Shown piece after piece: positions 33,374 through 42,030 of a DNA stretch of 64,000 bases; the first letter of the stretch is position 1, and each line of letters begins with the position of its first letter. The stretch is from Tautonia marina (GTDB lineage: Bacteria > Planctomycetota > Planctomycetia > Isosphaerales > Isosphaeraceae). The translations under genes and the position numbers were made by a program. The notes below the pieces were generated by a model. The model was not told where the DNA came from, did no database searches, and saw only the letters and a program-made list of their open reading frames with translations. Location: positions 248,001 through 312,000 of the forward strand of contig NZ_WEZF01000002.1 of NCBI RefSeq assembly GCF_009177065.1, given 5' to 3'.

Positions 33374-36232
33374 ATGTCCACCGACGTCAAAAAATACAAA
33401 GACACCCTGAACCTTCCCAAAACCGCCTTCGCCATGAAGGCCAACCTCGCCCAGCGCGAGCCTCAAATCCAGGCCCGCTGGGAGGAGATGTCCCTCTACC
33501 CGCAGATCCGAGCCGCCCGCAAGGGAAGCCCCCGTCGCGTGCTGCACGACGGCCCCCCCTATGCCAACGGCGACATCCACATGGGCCACCTGCTCAACAA
33601 GGTGCTCAAGGACATCGTCGTCCGCTACCACACCATGCGAGGCTTCGACGCCCCCTACGTCCCCGGCTGGGATTGCCACGGCCTTCCCATCGAACACAAG
33701 GTCGCCAAGGACCTCGGCTCCAAGGCCGCCTCGATGTCCTTCCCCGAGATCCGCGAACTCTGCCGGACCGAAGCCCTCAAGTGGGTCGACATCCAACGCA
33801 CCCAGTTCCAGCGCCTCGGCGTCTCCGGCGACTGGGCCAATCCCTACCTCACGCTCGACCCCCGCTACGAGGCCGGCATCATGGACGTGCTGGCCGACCT
33901 CGTCGAAAAAGGCTTCGTCTTCCGCCAGCTCAAGCCGATTCACTGGGACATCCACGACCGCACCGCCCTGGCCGAGGCCGAGCTCGAATACGCCGAGCAC
34001 ACCTCCCCCTCCATCTACGTCAACTTCCCGATCACCTCCGCCCTGCCGGCCGACTTCGGCCCCGGCCCCTGGCACGCGATGATCTGGACGACCACCCCCT
34101 GGACCCTCCCCGCCAACGTCGCCATCGCCGCCCACCCCGACCTCGAATACGCCGGCGTCCGCTACACCGACCCCGAATCCGGCCAGACCGTCCAGACCCT
34201 CTTCGCTGCGCAGCTCGTCGAGAAGGTGATGGGCCTCCGTCAAATCACCGATTACGCAATCGTCGCCCGCTGCACCGGCAAGGATCTCGAAGGCGGTTCG
34301 TACCAGCACGTCTTCATCGACCGCGCCGGCTCCTTCGTCCTGGCTGATTACGTCACCGTCGAAGACGGCACCGGCCTCGTCCACACCGCCCCCGGCCACG
34401 GTGCCGACGACTACAAGACCGGCCTGAAGTACCACCTCCCCGTCATCAGCCCCGTCGACGCCTCCGGCCGCTTCCTCGACACCGACGGCGTCCCCGCCGA
34501 CCTCGTCGGCCTCCAGGTCTTCGCCGCCAACCCGAAGGTCATCGAGATCCTTAAAAGCGTCGGCGCACTCTTTCATCACTTCAACTTCCGCCACAGCTAC
34601 CCGCACGGCTGGCGAAGCAAGAAGCCGGTGATCTTCCGCGCCACTGCCCAGTGGTTCATCGGCGTCGATCGCAACAACCTCCGCGAGAACACGCTCCACG
34701 CCATCCGCAACCAGGTCCGCTGGCTTCCCTCCTGGGGCCAGGCCCGCATCGAGGCCATGGTCGGCCAGCGCCCCGACTGGTGCATCAGCCGACAGCGCGC
34801 TTGGGGCGTCCCCATCCCCGTCCTCTTCGACGAGCGGAACGACTACCACCACCTCACCGCCGAGTCCGTCCGCTTCTACCGCGACCTGTTCGCCCGCGAA
34901 GGGGCCGACGCCTGGTTCACTCGCCCCATCGCCGACCTCATCCCCCCCGACCTCGACACCGACGCCCACCCCGTCGAACACCTGCAAAAAGGGACCGACA
35001 TCCTCGACGTCTGGTTCGAGTCCGGCTCCAGCCACCGCTCCGTTGTCCGCGAACCAAGCTACGACTCCGGCCCGTACCCCGCCTTCATGTACCTCGAAGG
35101 CTCCGACCAGCACCGCGGCTGGTTCCAGTCCTCCATCCTCACCGCCGTCGGAACCACCGGCCAGGCTCCGTTTGAAACGGTGCTCACGCATGGATTCGTC
35201 GTCGACGACCAGGGCCGCAAGATGTCCAAGTCGCTCGGCAACGTCATCCACGCCGTCAAGGCCACCGAGCAGTACGGCGCCGACGTCCTCCGCCTCTACG
35301 TCTCCAGCATGGACTACGCCGAGGACGTCCGCATGAGCGAGCGCGGCATCAAGGAGATGTCCGACGCCTACCGCAAGATCCGTAACACCTTCCGCTACCT
35401 GCTTGGCAACCTCGAAGACTACGCCCGCTTCGACCCGGAAAGCGTCGACCCCGCGACCCTGCACCCGATCGACCGCTGGGCCCTCTACCGCCTCAACACC
35501 GTCATCCGCGAGGCGACCGCCGCCTTCGACGCCTTCGACTTCTACCGGGCCTTCCAGCGCCTCTATCAGTTCTGCTCGGTCGATCTCTCCAGCTTCTACC
35601 TCGACGTCCTCAAGGACCGCCTCTACGCCGAGCACCCGACCGGCCCCGAACGCCGCGCCGCCCAGTTCGTTATGGCCCGCATCCATTCGAGCCTGGCCCG
35701 CCTGTTCGCGCCGATCATGCCCCACACGAGCGAGGAAATCTGGGACCTCATCCCCGATTCCCCCTCCAAGACTCCGAGCGTCCACCTCGCCCCCTGGCCC
35801 GAAGCCGACCCCTCGTTCGACGACCCCCGCCCCGGCGGCCTCGACTGGGATCTCTTCCGCGAATCGCGCGAGGTCGTCTTCCGCGATCTCGAAAAGCTCC
35901 GCGCCGCCAAGGTCATCGGCAGCAACCAGGAGGCCCTCGTCACCGTCGGCAGCCCCGCCCCCGAGGTCCTTGCCTCGCTCGATCACCTCCGCTCCCATTT
36001 CGAACGCATGTTCATCGTCTCCGACGTCGTCCTCGCCGACACTCGCCCGGACGATGCCATCGACCTCCCCGACCGCAAGATCTGGTTCCACGTCCAGAAA
36101 TCGCCGCACCCGAAGTGCGAGCGCTGCTGGAACCTCCGTCCGACCGTCGGGCAGGACCAGGAACATCCGACCCTCTGCTTCCGCTGTTCCCAGGTCATCC
36201 GAGAAGCAAACACCTCGCCTCCCCAAACCTGA
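33374..36232 (+). CDS. ileS: Isoleucyl-tRNA synthetase
   Basis: Charges tRNA-Ile. The 952 residues contain the class I signature HMGH in GPPYANGDIHMGHLLNK (about 58-74), the CP1 editing domain with TTPWTLPANVAIA, the KMSKS loop (GRKMSKSLGN, about 617) and a C-terminal zinc site with CERCWNLRP and CFRCSQVI. This is the ordinary bacterial IleS with the C-terminal zinc domain. The ATG at 33374 starts the typical MSTDVKKYKDTLNLPKT end. A 192-residue gene follows after 15 bases. Confidence 0.97.
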   Translation: MSTDVKKYKDTLNLPKTAFAMKANLAQREPQIQARWEEMSLYPQIRAARKGSPRRVLHDGPPYANGDIHMGHLLNKVLKDIVVRYHTMRGFDAPYVPGWDCHGLPIEHKVAKDLGSKAASMSFPEIRELCRTEALKWVDIQRTQFQRLGVSGDWANPYLTLDPRYEAGIMDVLADLVEKGFVFRQLKPIHWDIHDRTALAEAELEYAEHTSPSIYVNFPITSALPADFGPGPWHAMIWTTTPWTLPANVAIAAHPDLEYAGVRYTDPESGQTVQTLFAAQLVEKVMGLRQITDYAIVARCTGKDLEGGSYQHVFIDRAGSFVLADYVTVEDGTGLVHTAPGHGADDYKTGLKYHLPVISPVDASGRFLDTDGVPADLVGLQVFAANPKVIEILKSVGALFHHFNFRHSYPHGWRSKKPVIFRATAQWFIGVDRNNLRENTLHAIRNQVRWLPSWGQARIEAMVGQRPDWCISRQRAWGVPIPVLFDERNDYHHLTAESVRFYRDLFAREGADAWFTRPIADLIPPDLDTDAHPVEHLQKGTDILDVWFESGSSHRSVVREPSYDSGPYPAFMYLEGSDQHRGWFQSSILTAVGTTGQAPFETVLTHGFVVDDQGRKMSKSLGNVIHAVKATEQYGADVLRLYVSSMDYAEDVRMSERGIKEMSDAYRKIRNTFRYLLGNLEDYARFDPESVDPATLHPIDRWALYRLNTVIREATAAFDAFDFYRAFQRLYQFCSVDLSSFYLDVLKDRLYAEHPTGPERRAAQFVMARIHSSLARLFAPIMPHTSEEIWDLIPDSPSKTPSVHLAPWPEADPSFDDPRPGGLDWDLFRESREVVFRDLEKLRAAKVIGSNQEALVTVGSPAPEVLASLDHLRSHFERMFIVSDVVLADTRPDDAIDLPDRKIWFHVQKSPHPKCERCWNLRPTVGQDQEHPTLCFRCSQVIREANTSPPQT

Positions 36233-36247
36233 CAGGAACACCGGATC

Positions 36248-36826
36248 ATGTCCTCATCCGACCCCGACCTCCGCAGCCGGCTCGAACACGCCCGAGACGC
36301 CGGCTCCCTCGTCCGCATCACCCGATCCTTCACCGACGGCTGGGAAGACGGCTACGTCCTTGCCCTCGGCCCCGAACTGGTCCTCCTCGCCGTCGTCGGC
36401 CACGGCATCCGCTTCGACGGCTACCAGGTCTATCGTCTCGCCGACATTTCCCGGCTCGACGACCCCGCCCCCCACGCCGCCTTCGTCGAATCGGCCCTGA
36501 AACTCCGCGGGCTCGCGCGGCCCTCGACCCCCTCGGTCAACCTCGACAGCCTCCCCGACCTGCTCCGCACCGCCACCGCCGCCTTCTCCCTCGTCACCAT
36601 CCACACCGAGGACGAAGACCCCGAGGTCTGCTGGATCGGCCAGGTCGTCGAGACCCACCCCGACCGCGTCGTCCTCCGCCACATCACCCCCGACGCCTCC
36701 TGGGACGACCTCCCCGACACCTACCCCCTCGACGAGATCACCCGCATCGACTTCGGCGGCTCCTACGAAAACGCCCTCTGGCTCGTCGCCAGCTCCGCCA
36801 ACTCGACCAACGGGACCGCCTCGTAA
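36248..36826 (+). CDS. Hypothetical protein, 192 residues
   Basis: I do not recognise a family. The protein looks like two copies of a small beta-barrel: GSLVRITRSFTDGWEDGYVLALGPELVLLAVV in the first half and AFSLVTIHTEDEDPEVCWIGQVVETHPDRVVLRHITP in the second, each followed by an Asp-rich loop and an I-x-R-(L/I)-D end (ISRLDD, ITRIDF). This resembles Sm-like or PilZ-like folds (weak inference). There is no signal peptide. It sits 15 bases after ileS, so it is probably co-transcribed, and it is the last host-like gene before the AT-rich island. Confidence 0.7.
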   Translation: MSSSDPDLRSRLEHARDAGSLVRITRSFTDGWEDGYVLALGPELVLLAVVGHGIRFDGYQVYRLADISRLDDPAPHAAFVESALKLRGLARPSTPSVNLDSLPDLLRTATAAFSLVTIHTEDEDPEVCWIGQVVETHPDRVVLRHITPDASWDDLPDTYPLDEITRIDFGGSYENALWLVASSANSTNGTAS

Positions 36827-36958
36827 GGGTCAAATCGTCTAGTTGGGTGGATCGTCGTAGACGTGACGGACCCGGCGAAATTTTCAATAGGACAAATACG
36901 GATATCCTGTTTTTCCCTTTTCTCCGTTCCTCTTGTAACTTAGGAACTAACTTAACTA

Positions 36959-36990
36959 GACGAAGACGACTCCCCGGAGTCGTCTTCGTC
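36959..36990. terminator. Perfect hairpin at the edge of the AT-rich island
   Basis: A 14-bp perfect stem (36959-36972 with 36977-36990) in the spacer between the convergent hypothetical gene and the island operon. There is no T-run on either side, but the position fits a shared terminator or an island boundary mark. Confidence 0.6.
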
Positions 36991-37097
36991 GTACCGCAGA
37001 GAGCGATCCGCATGAGCTCTGGATGTATACATTTTCGGCGGAAGGCGGACAGCAGCCGTTAAGACAGCAAACAGACAAATATATGAAATAATTTTGA

Positions 37098-38687
37098 CTA
37101 ATGAACGCCCATTCGTGATCCCATATAACGAATATACGCTCTCCCTGCATTAGTGATCTCGTAATGAACTCTTTCGTTGGGCATAGCGTAGCGTTTGGCC
37201 AGCTCTGGCACTTTCTTCAAGACCTTATTGGCATTATTGTGAAGCACCGCAGAACCATTCTGGCCTGTGAGGTATTGAATCTCGTCGCAGGACAATGGCC
37301 GGGCAGCTTGATTCAACACATACAGGCATCGATAGATCTGATTTTCCTGGAATCCGCGGCGCGGATTTACATGCAGTGAAATGCCGGGAATCGACTTTGA
37401 TCCGACGCCGCTAAGCAGGGCGTCGACCTTCTGGAAAAAGTCATCCAAAGTGCCCTCGTTGACAATCTTTATGTCGGCGAACTCTTCTGCAACTCTCAAC
37501 AGGCCAATACTCCATTGCTTTATGTCGTGATCCTTAAAGGCAGAAAGCGTTTTAATTTCTTCTATTCGTCCCCGTCCCAGGTGACGCTGAAAGCGAGCCC
37601 TATCGGTCGCCTCGATAAGGAGCACTTGAGCCTCAGGGAAGCTGGCTTTGATTGTCTCTAATTCCTCTATGGCTCGAAAGCCTGTAATAACGAGACCATC
37701 CGCTGCGTCATTTCCATACAATCTTACAATTTTTCGGGCAACAGCGTCGTAGCCGTAGGTGTCGAGTATGTGTTTAGCAAAATCCAGATCGCTCGCTTGA
37801 TTGAAGTCATATTCACTACGGAACATTCGTAGGACACTGCTTGCTTCTACCCATTTCAGCCGATGCTTCTGGACCGCGCGGGCTCCGAAAGTGCTCTTCC
37901 CGGCGCAAGTTTTTCCGACGACGATGTACACCGGCCTGTTGAGGGAAAAAAGCAAAGGCTGCTGGTCGGGAATATTTTTCCTCAGGCGGGTGTAGGCATG
38001 GGGAGGCAAGTTCAGGGTTGCCGTGTATTCTTCCAGACGATCCAAAACCAACTCCAATGCTTGAGTACGGAAGTCATACTGCCAGGACTCTTCAAGGCAC
38101 ATTTCGCCAAGCCGCTTTGTTGAACCATCAGGAATCAGCCAACCATTGAACGTGTTCGGTGTCAGCCAAGGGTATTGGGGATTTTGCTCGAAGGCCGGTG
38201 CCGTTAATGCGATCTGGCCCGTGACCTCTCCATGAAAGAAAAGCGGTCTCCGAAGCCCTGGAACATGCAGGCCGATATCCGACTTGATCGTCGCGGTCCT
38301 CTCAAATCCAGCGAGCCTTGAATTTAGTTCATCGAATGTCATTCTGTTGAACCAATCCTTAACATCCAGCCCAGGATAATCCTCTTCATTGCTGAAAGCT
38401 TCGATGCGAAGAGACGTATCCTCGACAAAAAAAACCGATTGGGTTCCGATCTGGCCCAGAATCTCTTTAAGTGCCAGGGTTAAAAGGCCATGCTTTCCGA
38501 GAGAATAGTCCTCAGCATAAGGGTCCGTCCTACTTTTGAAATGTTTTAATGCCAGACCAGATCGCTCAAAAACGGTGTACGCATGCAAAAATTTATCCGT
38601 ACTTGAAGTGTAGAAGTAGACCTCGATCCGCTTGGGTGCGACTAAAAATTGTTCTCTTAAGGATGGGCGAGCGTGTAATATTCTCAT
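37098..38687 (-). CDS. Three-domain fusion: HAM1-like NTP pyrophosphatase, P-loop kinase and winged helix
   Basis: A 529-residue protein, last gene of the island operon. Residues 20-200 resemble RdgB/HAM1 house-cleaning NTPases: YTSSTDKFLHA (25-35), VEDTSLRIEAF (88-98), PGLDVKDWF (105-113), GEVTGQIA (153-160). Residues 250-425 hold a Walker A loop GKTCAGKST (258-266) and an ITGFRAIEELETI stretch, like small nucleoside or nucleotide kinases of the UPF0200/dephospho-CoA-kinase kind. Residues 445-529 look like a winged-helix domain. The start overlaps the upstream stop as ATGA. Joint action on one modified nucleotide is my inference. Codon use is AT-richer than its neighbours. Confidence 0.72.
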   Translation of the reverse strand: MRILHARPSLREQFLVAPKRIEVYFYTSSTDKFLHAYTVFERSGLALKHFKSRTDPYAEDYSLGKHGLLTLALKEILGQIGTQSVFFVEDTSLRIEAFSNEEDYPGLDVKDWFNRMTFDELNSRLAGFERTATIKSDIGLHVPGLRRPLFFHGEVTGQIALTAPAFEQNPQYPWLTPNTFNGWLIPDGSTKRLGEMCLEESWQYDFRTQALELVLDRLEEYTATLNLPPHAYTRLRKNIPDQQPLLFSLNRPVYIVVGKTCAGKSTFGARAVQKHRLKWVEASSVLRMFRSEYDFNQASDLDFAKHILDTYGYDAVARKIVRLYGNDAADGLVITGFRAIEELETIKASFPEAQVLLIEATDRARFQRHLGRGRIEEIKTLSAFKDHDIKQWSIGLLRVAEEFADIKIVNEGTLDDFFQKVDALLSGVGSKSIPGISLHVNPRRGFQENQIYRCLYVLNQAARPLSCDEIQYLTGQNGSAVLHNNANKVLKKVPELAKRYAMPNERVHYEITNAGRAYIRYMGSRMGVH

Positions 38688-39649
38688 TCAATTTCGTACC
38701 CCGAATTCCTCGCTGGACAGTAAGCTAGCACCTTTGCACCGTGGCGAGCGACGCAATCTAATATTTGAGGCCGAATGGTTTGCGACCCGCTCGCGTCGAT
38801 AACATAGACCAGTGGACCCATGCTGCTCATGCCTACGGCGCACCCTCGTAGCTCATCCAAATCCGACAGCAGGTGTCTCACCTGATCAGTTTGACCCAAG
38901 AGTTCCCTCCTTTTGAAGCCACACCCATGCATGCGCCTAAGAGCGGTCTTCATTAATTCGATATCGCCACTAATGACTGAAGGAACAATGCCATGATGGG
39001 TTATCTCAATCGCCTCCCTGGCCTCGCTTGCCGGTATTGGTGTATTGTGCTTGAAGAAATCCACTTCAACGCCGTCATAGTACTTTCGTCCATCGGCCAA
39101 TATGAGCGTAAATCGCCATCGCTCCTCGACCTTGCTTTTTATCGTTACCAATGGAACATCGCGGGGGCGATGTCCAGCGGAGGGCATATAGGAAGTCACT
39201 GAGTTTGAGGGATGGCCAGCATCAACAACAAACCCTCCATGGAAAAATCCATGAATGCCGACCCCTGACGCGCCACCGCGACCACTCAACAGTTGAAGCT
39301 GTCGATCAGGAATGTCTATCCCACTGATCTTTTCCCACGCTTTTAGTACAGCCATTATCAAACTTGTTTTTGTGCCTAAACCGATATGCTGTGGGGGAAG
39401 TCGATGAATTGAGTGGAATCCTTGAGCTAGGCCATAGGCAGCTCGCATACGCTCAAGAGCGGAGGCGACATCATGTCGCCCAGTCTGGTCGATTGGCGCA
39501 TGTACCTCCCCTACAGGCTCGTAACCAACCGAAACCTCTGTTGGTAAGGCATCGAGCATGACGCCCGAACCACCATACGCTCGATGTCCTGAACCAGAAA
39601 CGTCTAGCAGGCCGAAGTGCAGTCGCGGGAATGAACGGATCTTGATCAT
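38684..39649 (-). CDS. GHMP-superfamily, beta-RFAP-synthase-like enzyme
   Basis: 321 residues matching beta-ribofuranosylaminobenzene 5'-phosphate synthase: RLHFGLLDVSG (9-19), IGLGTKTSL (89-97) as the GHMP loop, and GRGGASGVGIHGFFHGGF (123-140). The known enzyme joins PRPP with p-hydroxybenzoate or p-aminobenzoate at the start of methanopterin synthesis, which planctomycetes do possess. Here there is no other methanopterin gene in the window, and it is tied by ATGA overlaps to a two-TM protein upstream and a nucleotide-enzyme fusion downstream. It may make a C-ribosylated aromatic compound for this operon (inference). Confidence 0.75.
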   Translation of the reverse strand: MIKIRSFPRLHFGLLDVSGSGHRAYGGSGVMLDALPTEVSVGYEPVGEVHAPIDQTGRHDVASALERMRAAYGLAQGFHSIHRLPPQHIGLGTKTSLIMAVLKAWEKISGIDIPDRQLQLLSGRGGASGVGIHGFFHGGFVVDAGHPSNSVTSYMPSAGHRPRDVPLVTIKSKVEERWRFTLILADGRKYYDGVEVDFFKHNTPIPASEAREAIEITHHGIVPSVISGDIELMKTALRRMHGCGFKRRELLGQTDQVRHLLSDLDELRGCAVGMSSMGPLVYVIDASGSQTIRPQILDCVARHGAKVLAYCPARNSGYEIE

Positions 39650-40419
39650 TTATCGGCGGAGAGCCATTCGGGAGGTATTGCCCTGGACCATTCATCGCTG
39701 GCCCAGATCTGTTCGAACTGACTTACGAATTTGTCATATAGAATCCCACCTCGTTTCACCAAGAACGTGGGACAATTTCTGCTCTGCTCCTTGATCAGGT
39801 ATGGTCCCCAGAACAGTTCGTCATCAATCCTCAGAATATTGAGGGTCGGCAGGCATCGGTAAAACCGGATCTCAAATTTCTTGGGGCCACTCTTCCGAAT
39901 TAGTGGGCTGACAGCTGACACAAAGCGTTTAACGTCCGCCGCGATTTTGCCATCCGAATTCATTTCCTCTTTGTCTCTCTGATCAGCATAATTTGAGTCC
40001 GGAGACGGAAACTCCGGATCGATCAGCAGGATTCTGACGCTTGTGCGATGCTTCCACGATTCAAATTCATTTCCGAAATCCTCGCGAAATGCACTGAGCC
40101 CAAACCCAATAATGTCAATCTTTTCGCGGGCATTTTTTAGTCGCTGGTCATATTGGTCGCGAATTCGAACGGATCGCCCTTCAAAAGCATTAGAGAATCC
40201 GAACTCGGTAAGGATCCTTAACCGCTCGCTAACGTCTTCCGAAATTAACACATACACAAATATGATCCATCCCGCAAATCCAGTGGCTACTAGCGAACCT
40301 CCAATACCGATGAACAAGCCATTAGAGCTGATACCATACACAGCGAAACCGATGACGATTAGCAAAAGATGGCAAAGCACGTAAATCCAATGCTTTGGGT
40401 TTAGGAAAGCATTGCCCAT
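39646..40419 (-). CDS. Two-TM membrane protein with a C-terminal soluble domain
   Basis: 257 residues, first gene of the island operon. Two hydrophobic helices (about 11-30, WIYVLCHLLLIVIGFAVYGI, and about 33-57) are followed by about 195 soluble residues: RIRDQYDQRLKNAREKIDIIGFGLSAF, VRILLIDPEFPSPDSN, and a C-terminal ELFWGPYLIKEQS segment. The alternating beta/alpha layout resembles phospholipase-D-like folds that have lost the HKD motif, seen in sensor or effector proteins (weak inference). An ATG at 40419 is assumed; a TTG at 40422 is 7 bases after GGAGG and is also possible. The stop overlaps the next start as ATGA. Confidence 0.65.
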   Translation of the reverse strand: MGNAFLNPKHWIYVLCHLLLIVIGFAVYGISSNGLFIGIGGSLVATGFAGWIIFVYVLISEDVSERLRILTEFGFSNAFEGRSVRIRDQYDQRLKNAREKIDIIGFGLSAFREDFGNEFESWKHRTSVRILLIDPEFPSPDSNYADQRDKEEMNSDGKIAADVKRFVSAVSPLIRKSGPKKFEIRFYRCLPTLNILRIDDELFWGPYLIKEQSRNCPTFLVKRGGILYDKFVSQFEQIWASDEWSRAIPPEWLSADK

Positions 40420-40653
40420 CAACCAAATCCCTCCAGCTCAATGCCTTGCGAAGTAGACCAGAGACCATGTAATTGAGATAATAAGAATTCTACCAGCATG
40501 TTGGCAGTTTGGAGAAGGCAGAAAGAGGATAAGGGAAGAGACAAAGAGGGCGTAAAGGCAATACAGTGAGCATCCTCAATGTTAGCACTTATAATTAGAC
40601 ACCGTGTGGCGTTAGGCTAAAATGGCTTGGCTGAACTGTCAGGATGGGGCGGA
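40420..40653. other. AT-rich upstream region of the island operon
   Basis: About 230 bases, AT-rich and purine-rich on the plus strand (GAAGGCAGAAAGAGGATAAG area). It must hold the minus-strand operon promoter. Its far end, near 40610, returns to high GC and marks the island edge. I see no attachment-site repeat matching 36840-37000. Confidence 0.4.
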
Positions 40654-41442
40654 TCACTCGCCAACCTGCCGAACCTCCACCGACTGCTCGACCACCTCAT
40701 GCGGCGTCCAGAGCGTCATCATCGCCACGTCGGTCGCGTCGCGGCCGACGGCGATTGGGACCAGGGCCGGCCTGACGCCCGCGAAGGTGGCATCGACATT
40801 GTGCCACGCCCCACCCAGGAAGACCTGAACATAGCCGTGGAAGTCCGGCGGTTCGAGCCCCAGGGCATAGCCTGAGACGTAGCGGGCGGGGATGTCCAAT
40901 GCCCGGCAGAACGCGATGACGAGATGGGCGAAATCGCGGCAGACGCCGACCCGATCAATCGCCGTCCCCCGGGCCGAGGTCGTCGGGCCGGTCGTGCCGT
41001 AGCGATACTCGACCCGACTCCGCACCCAGTCCGCGATGGCCCGGACCTGACCGGCGCCGGGGGCAAGATCGCCGAACTCGCTCTGGGCCATCCGGGAGAG
41101 CACGTCCGACTCGCAATAACGCGACGGCAAGGTATAAATCAAGGTCTCGGGTGGGAGGTCCTGAGCCGGATGTTCGACGGCATCCTCCGGGATCTCGGCA
41201 TTCGGCTCGACCTCGACGGTGGCCGAAAATGCGAAGGAGAACCGACCCTTCGGCGCGATGAAGTGCCGCTGAGGGTTGCCGTAGAGGTCTCGACCCAGGA
41301 CGCACGATCGGGTCGGACTGGTCGTCAAGTCTTCCTCGACCACCCGATGCCGTTCCCCGCTCAACGACGGCTCGACCATCAGGCAGCCGAACGACTCATC
41401 CTGCAATTCGTAGGTCGCGGCGACCCGGACTGCCAAGCGCAT
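40654..41442 (-). CDS. Transglutaminase-like protein
   Basis: A 262-residue protein with an N-terminal beta domain and a C-terminal transglutaminase-like core. The catalytic triad is visible: Cys in GVCRDFAHLVIAFCRAL (about 169), His in DFHGYVQVFLG and Asp in WHNVDATF. Related bacterial proteins are cysteine proteases or amidases, often cytoplasmic. The ATG at 41442 is chosen since the frame upstream does not fit the family and MRLAVRVAATYEL is a typical beginning. No operon partner is seen. Confidence 0.85.
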   Translation of the reverse strand: MRLAVRVAATYELQDESFGCLMVEPSLSGERHRVVEEDLTTSPTRSCVLGRDLYGNPQRHFIAPKGRFSFAFSATVEVEPNAEIPEDAVEHPAQDLPPETLIYTLPSRYCESDVLSRMAQSEFGDLAPGAGQVRAIADWVRSRVEYRYGTTGPTTSARGTAIDRVGVCRDFAHLVIAFCRALDIPARYVSGYALGLEPPDFHGYVQVFLGGAWHNVDATFAGVRPALVPIAVGRDATDVAMMTLWTPHEVVEQSVEVRQVGE

Positions 41443-42030
41443 GCTGAGACTCCCCTTCGACTCCAATCCCTGGCTCCCATCAGTATAGCGTTCGGTCCGA
41501 GCAAGGCGGGAAGATTTGAAGGTCCGTCCATCAGGGAACACCGGGCACCTGCTCACCAACAGAACGCGGCGACCCGGTGACACCTGGGATCGCCCCTTGC
41601 TTGGCAACGGGTCGAGGTGCGCTCGTACGTCGATCCGCTCGAACCACCCATTCAGAGACGATCAAGACGGCCCCCGTTATCGTGTCCTTACCATTTTGTG
41701 TGACTGCCCCTCGTCCCAATCACGATAGTAAGGGACAGGAAGGTCTCCGCCCTCCCGACGATCCCCACGAGTGGCCGATCGTCTCCCCGCCCTTGCCTCC
41801 CTCTCGGCGAGCGCCAACGACCACGAGGGAGCCCACTCGATCCCGTCTCCTCCCCGTTGTCCCCGAGTCCGCACCCGTGTTCCCTCCATCGCGACCGCCT
41901 CACCCTCCGCGTCCTCCCGTTGCCTCCCGACAACGATCTTCCTCGGGCTCCTTCCACGCCCCGATCCCCTGCCCTTCCCTGGTTGCGACCCGGCTTGCCC
42001 CGCGTTTGCGGCCCGATCCTCCCTCGCGTG

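Noticed and set aside
32783-36241. Minus-strand open frame of 1152 codons opposite punA and ileS
   Set aside because: It is a mirror of GC-rich coding DNA: long Gly/Val/Asp/Glu runs with no motif, while the plus strand encodes an intact IleS.
36835-40620. Integrase-borne island or prophage
   Set aside because: No integrase, transposase, attachment repeat or phage structural gene is present in the AT-rich segment.
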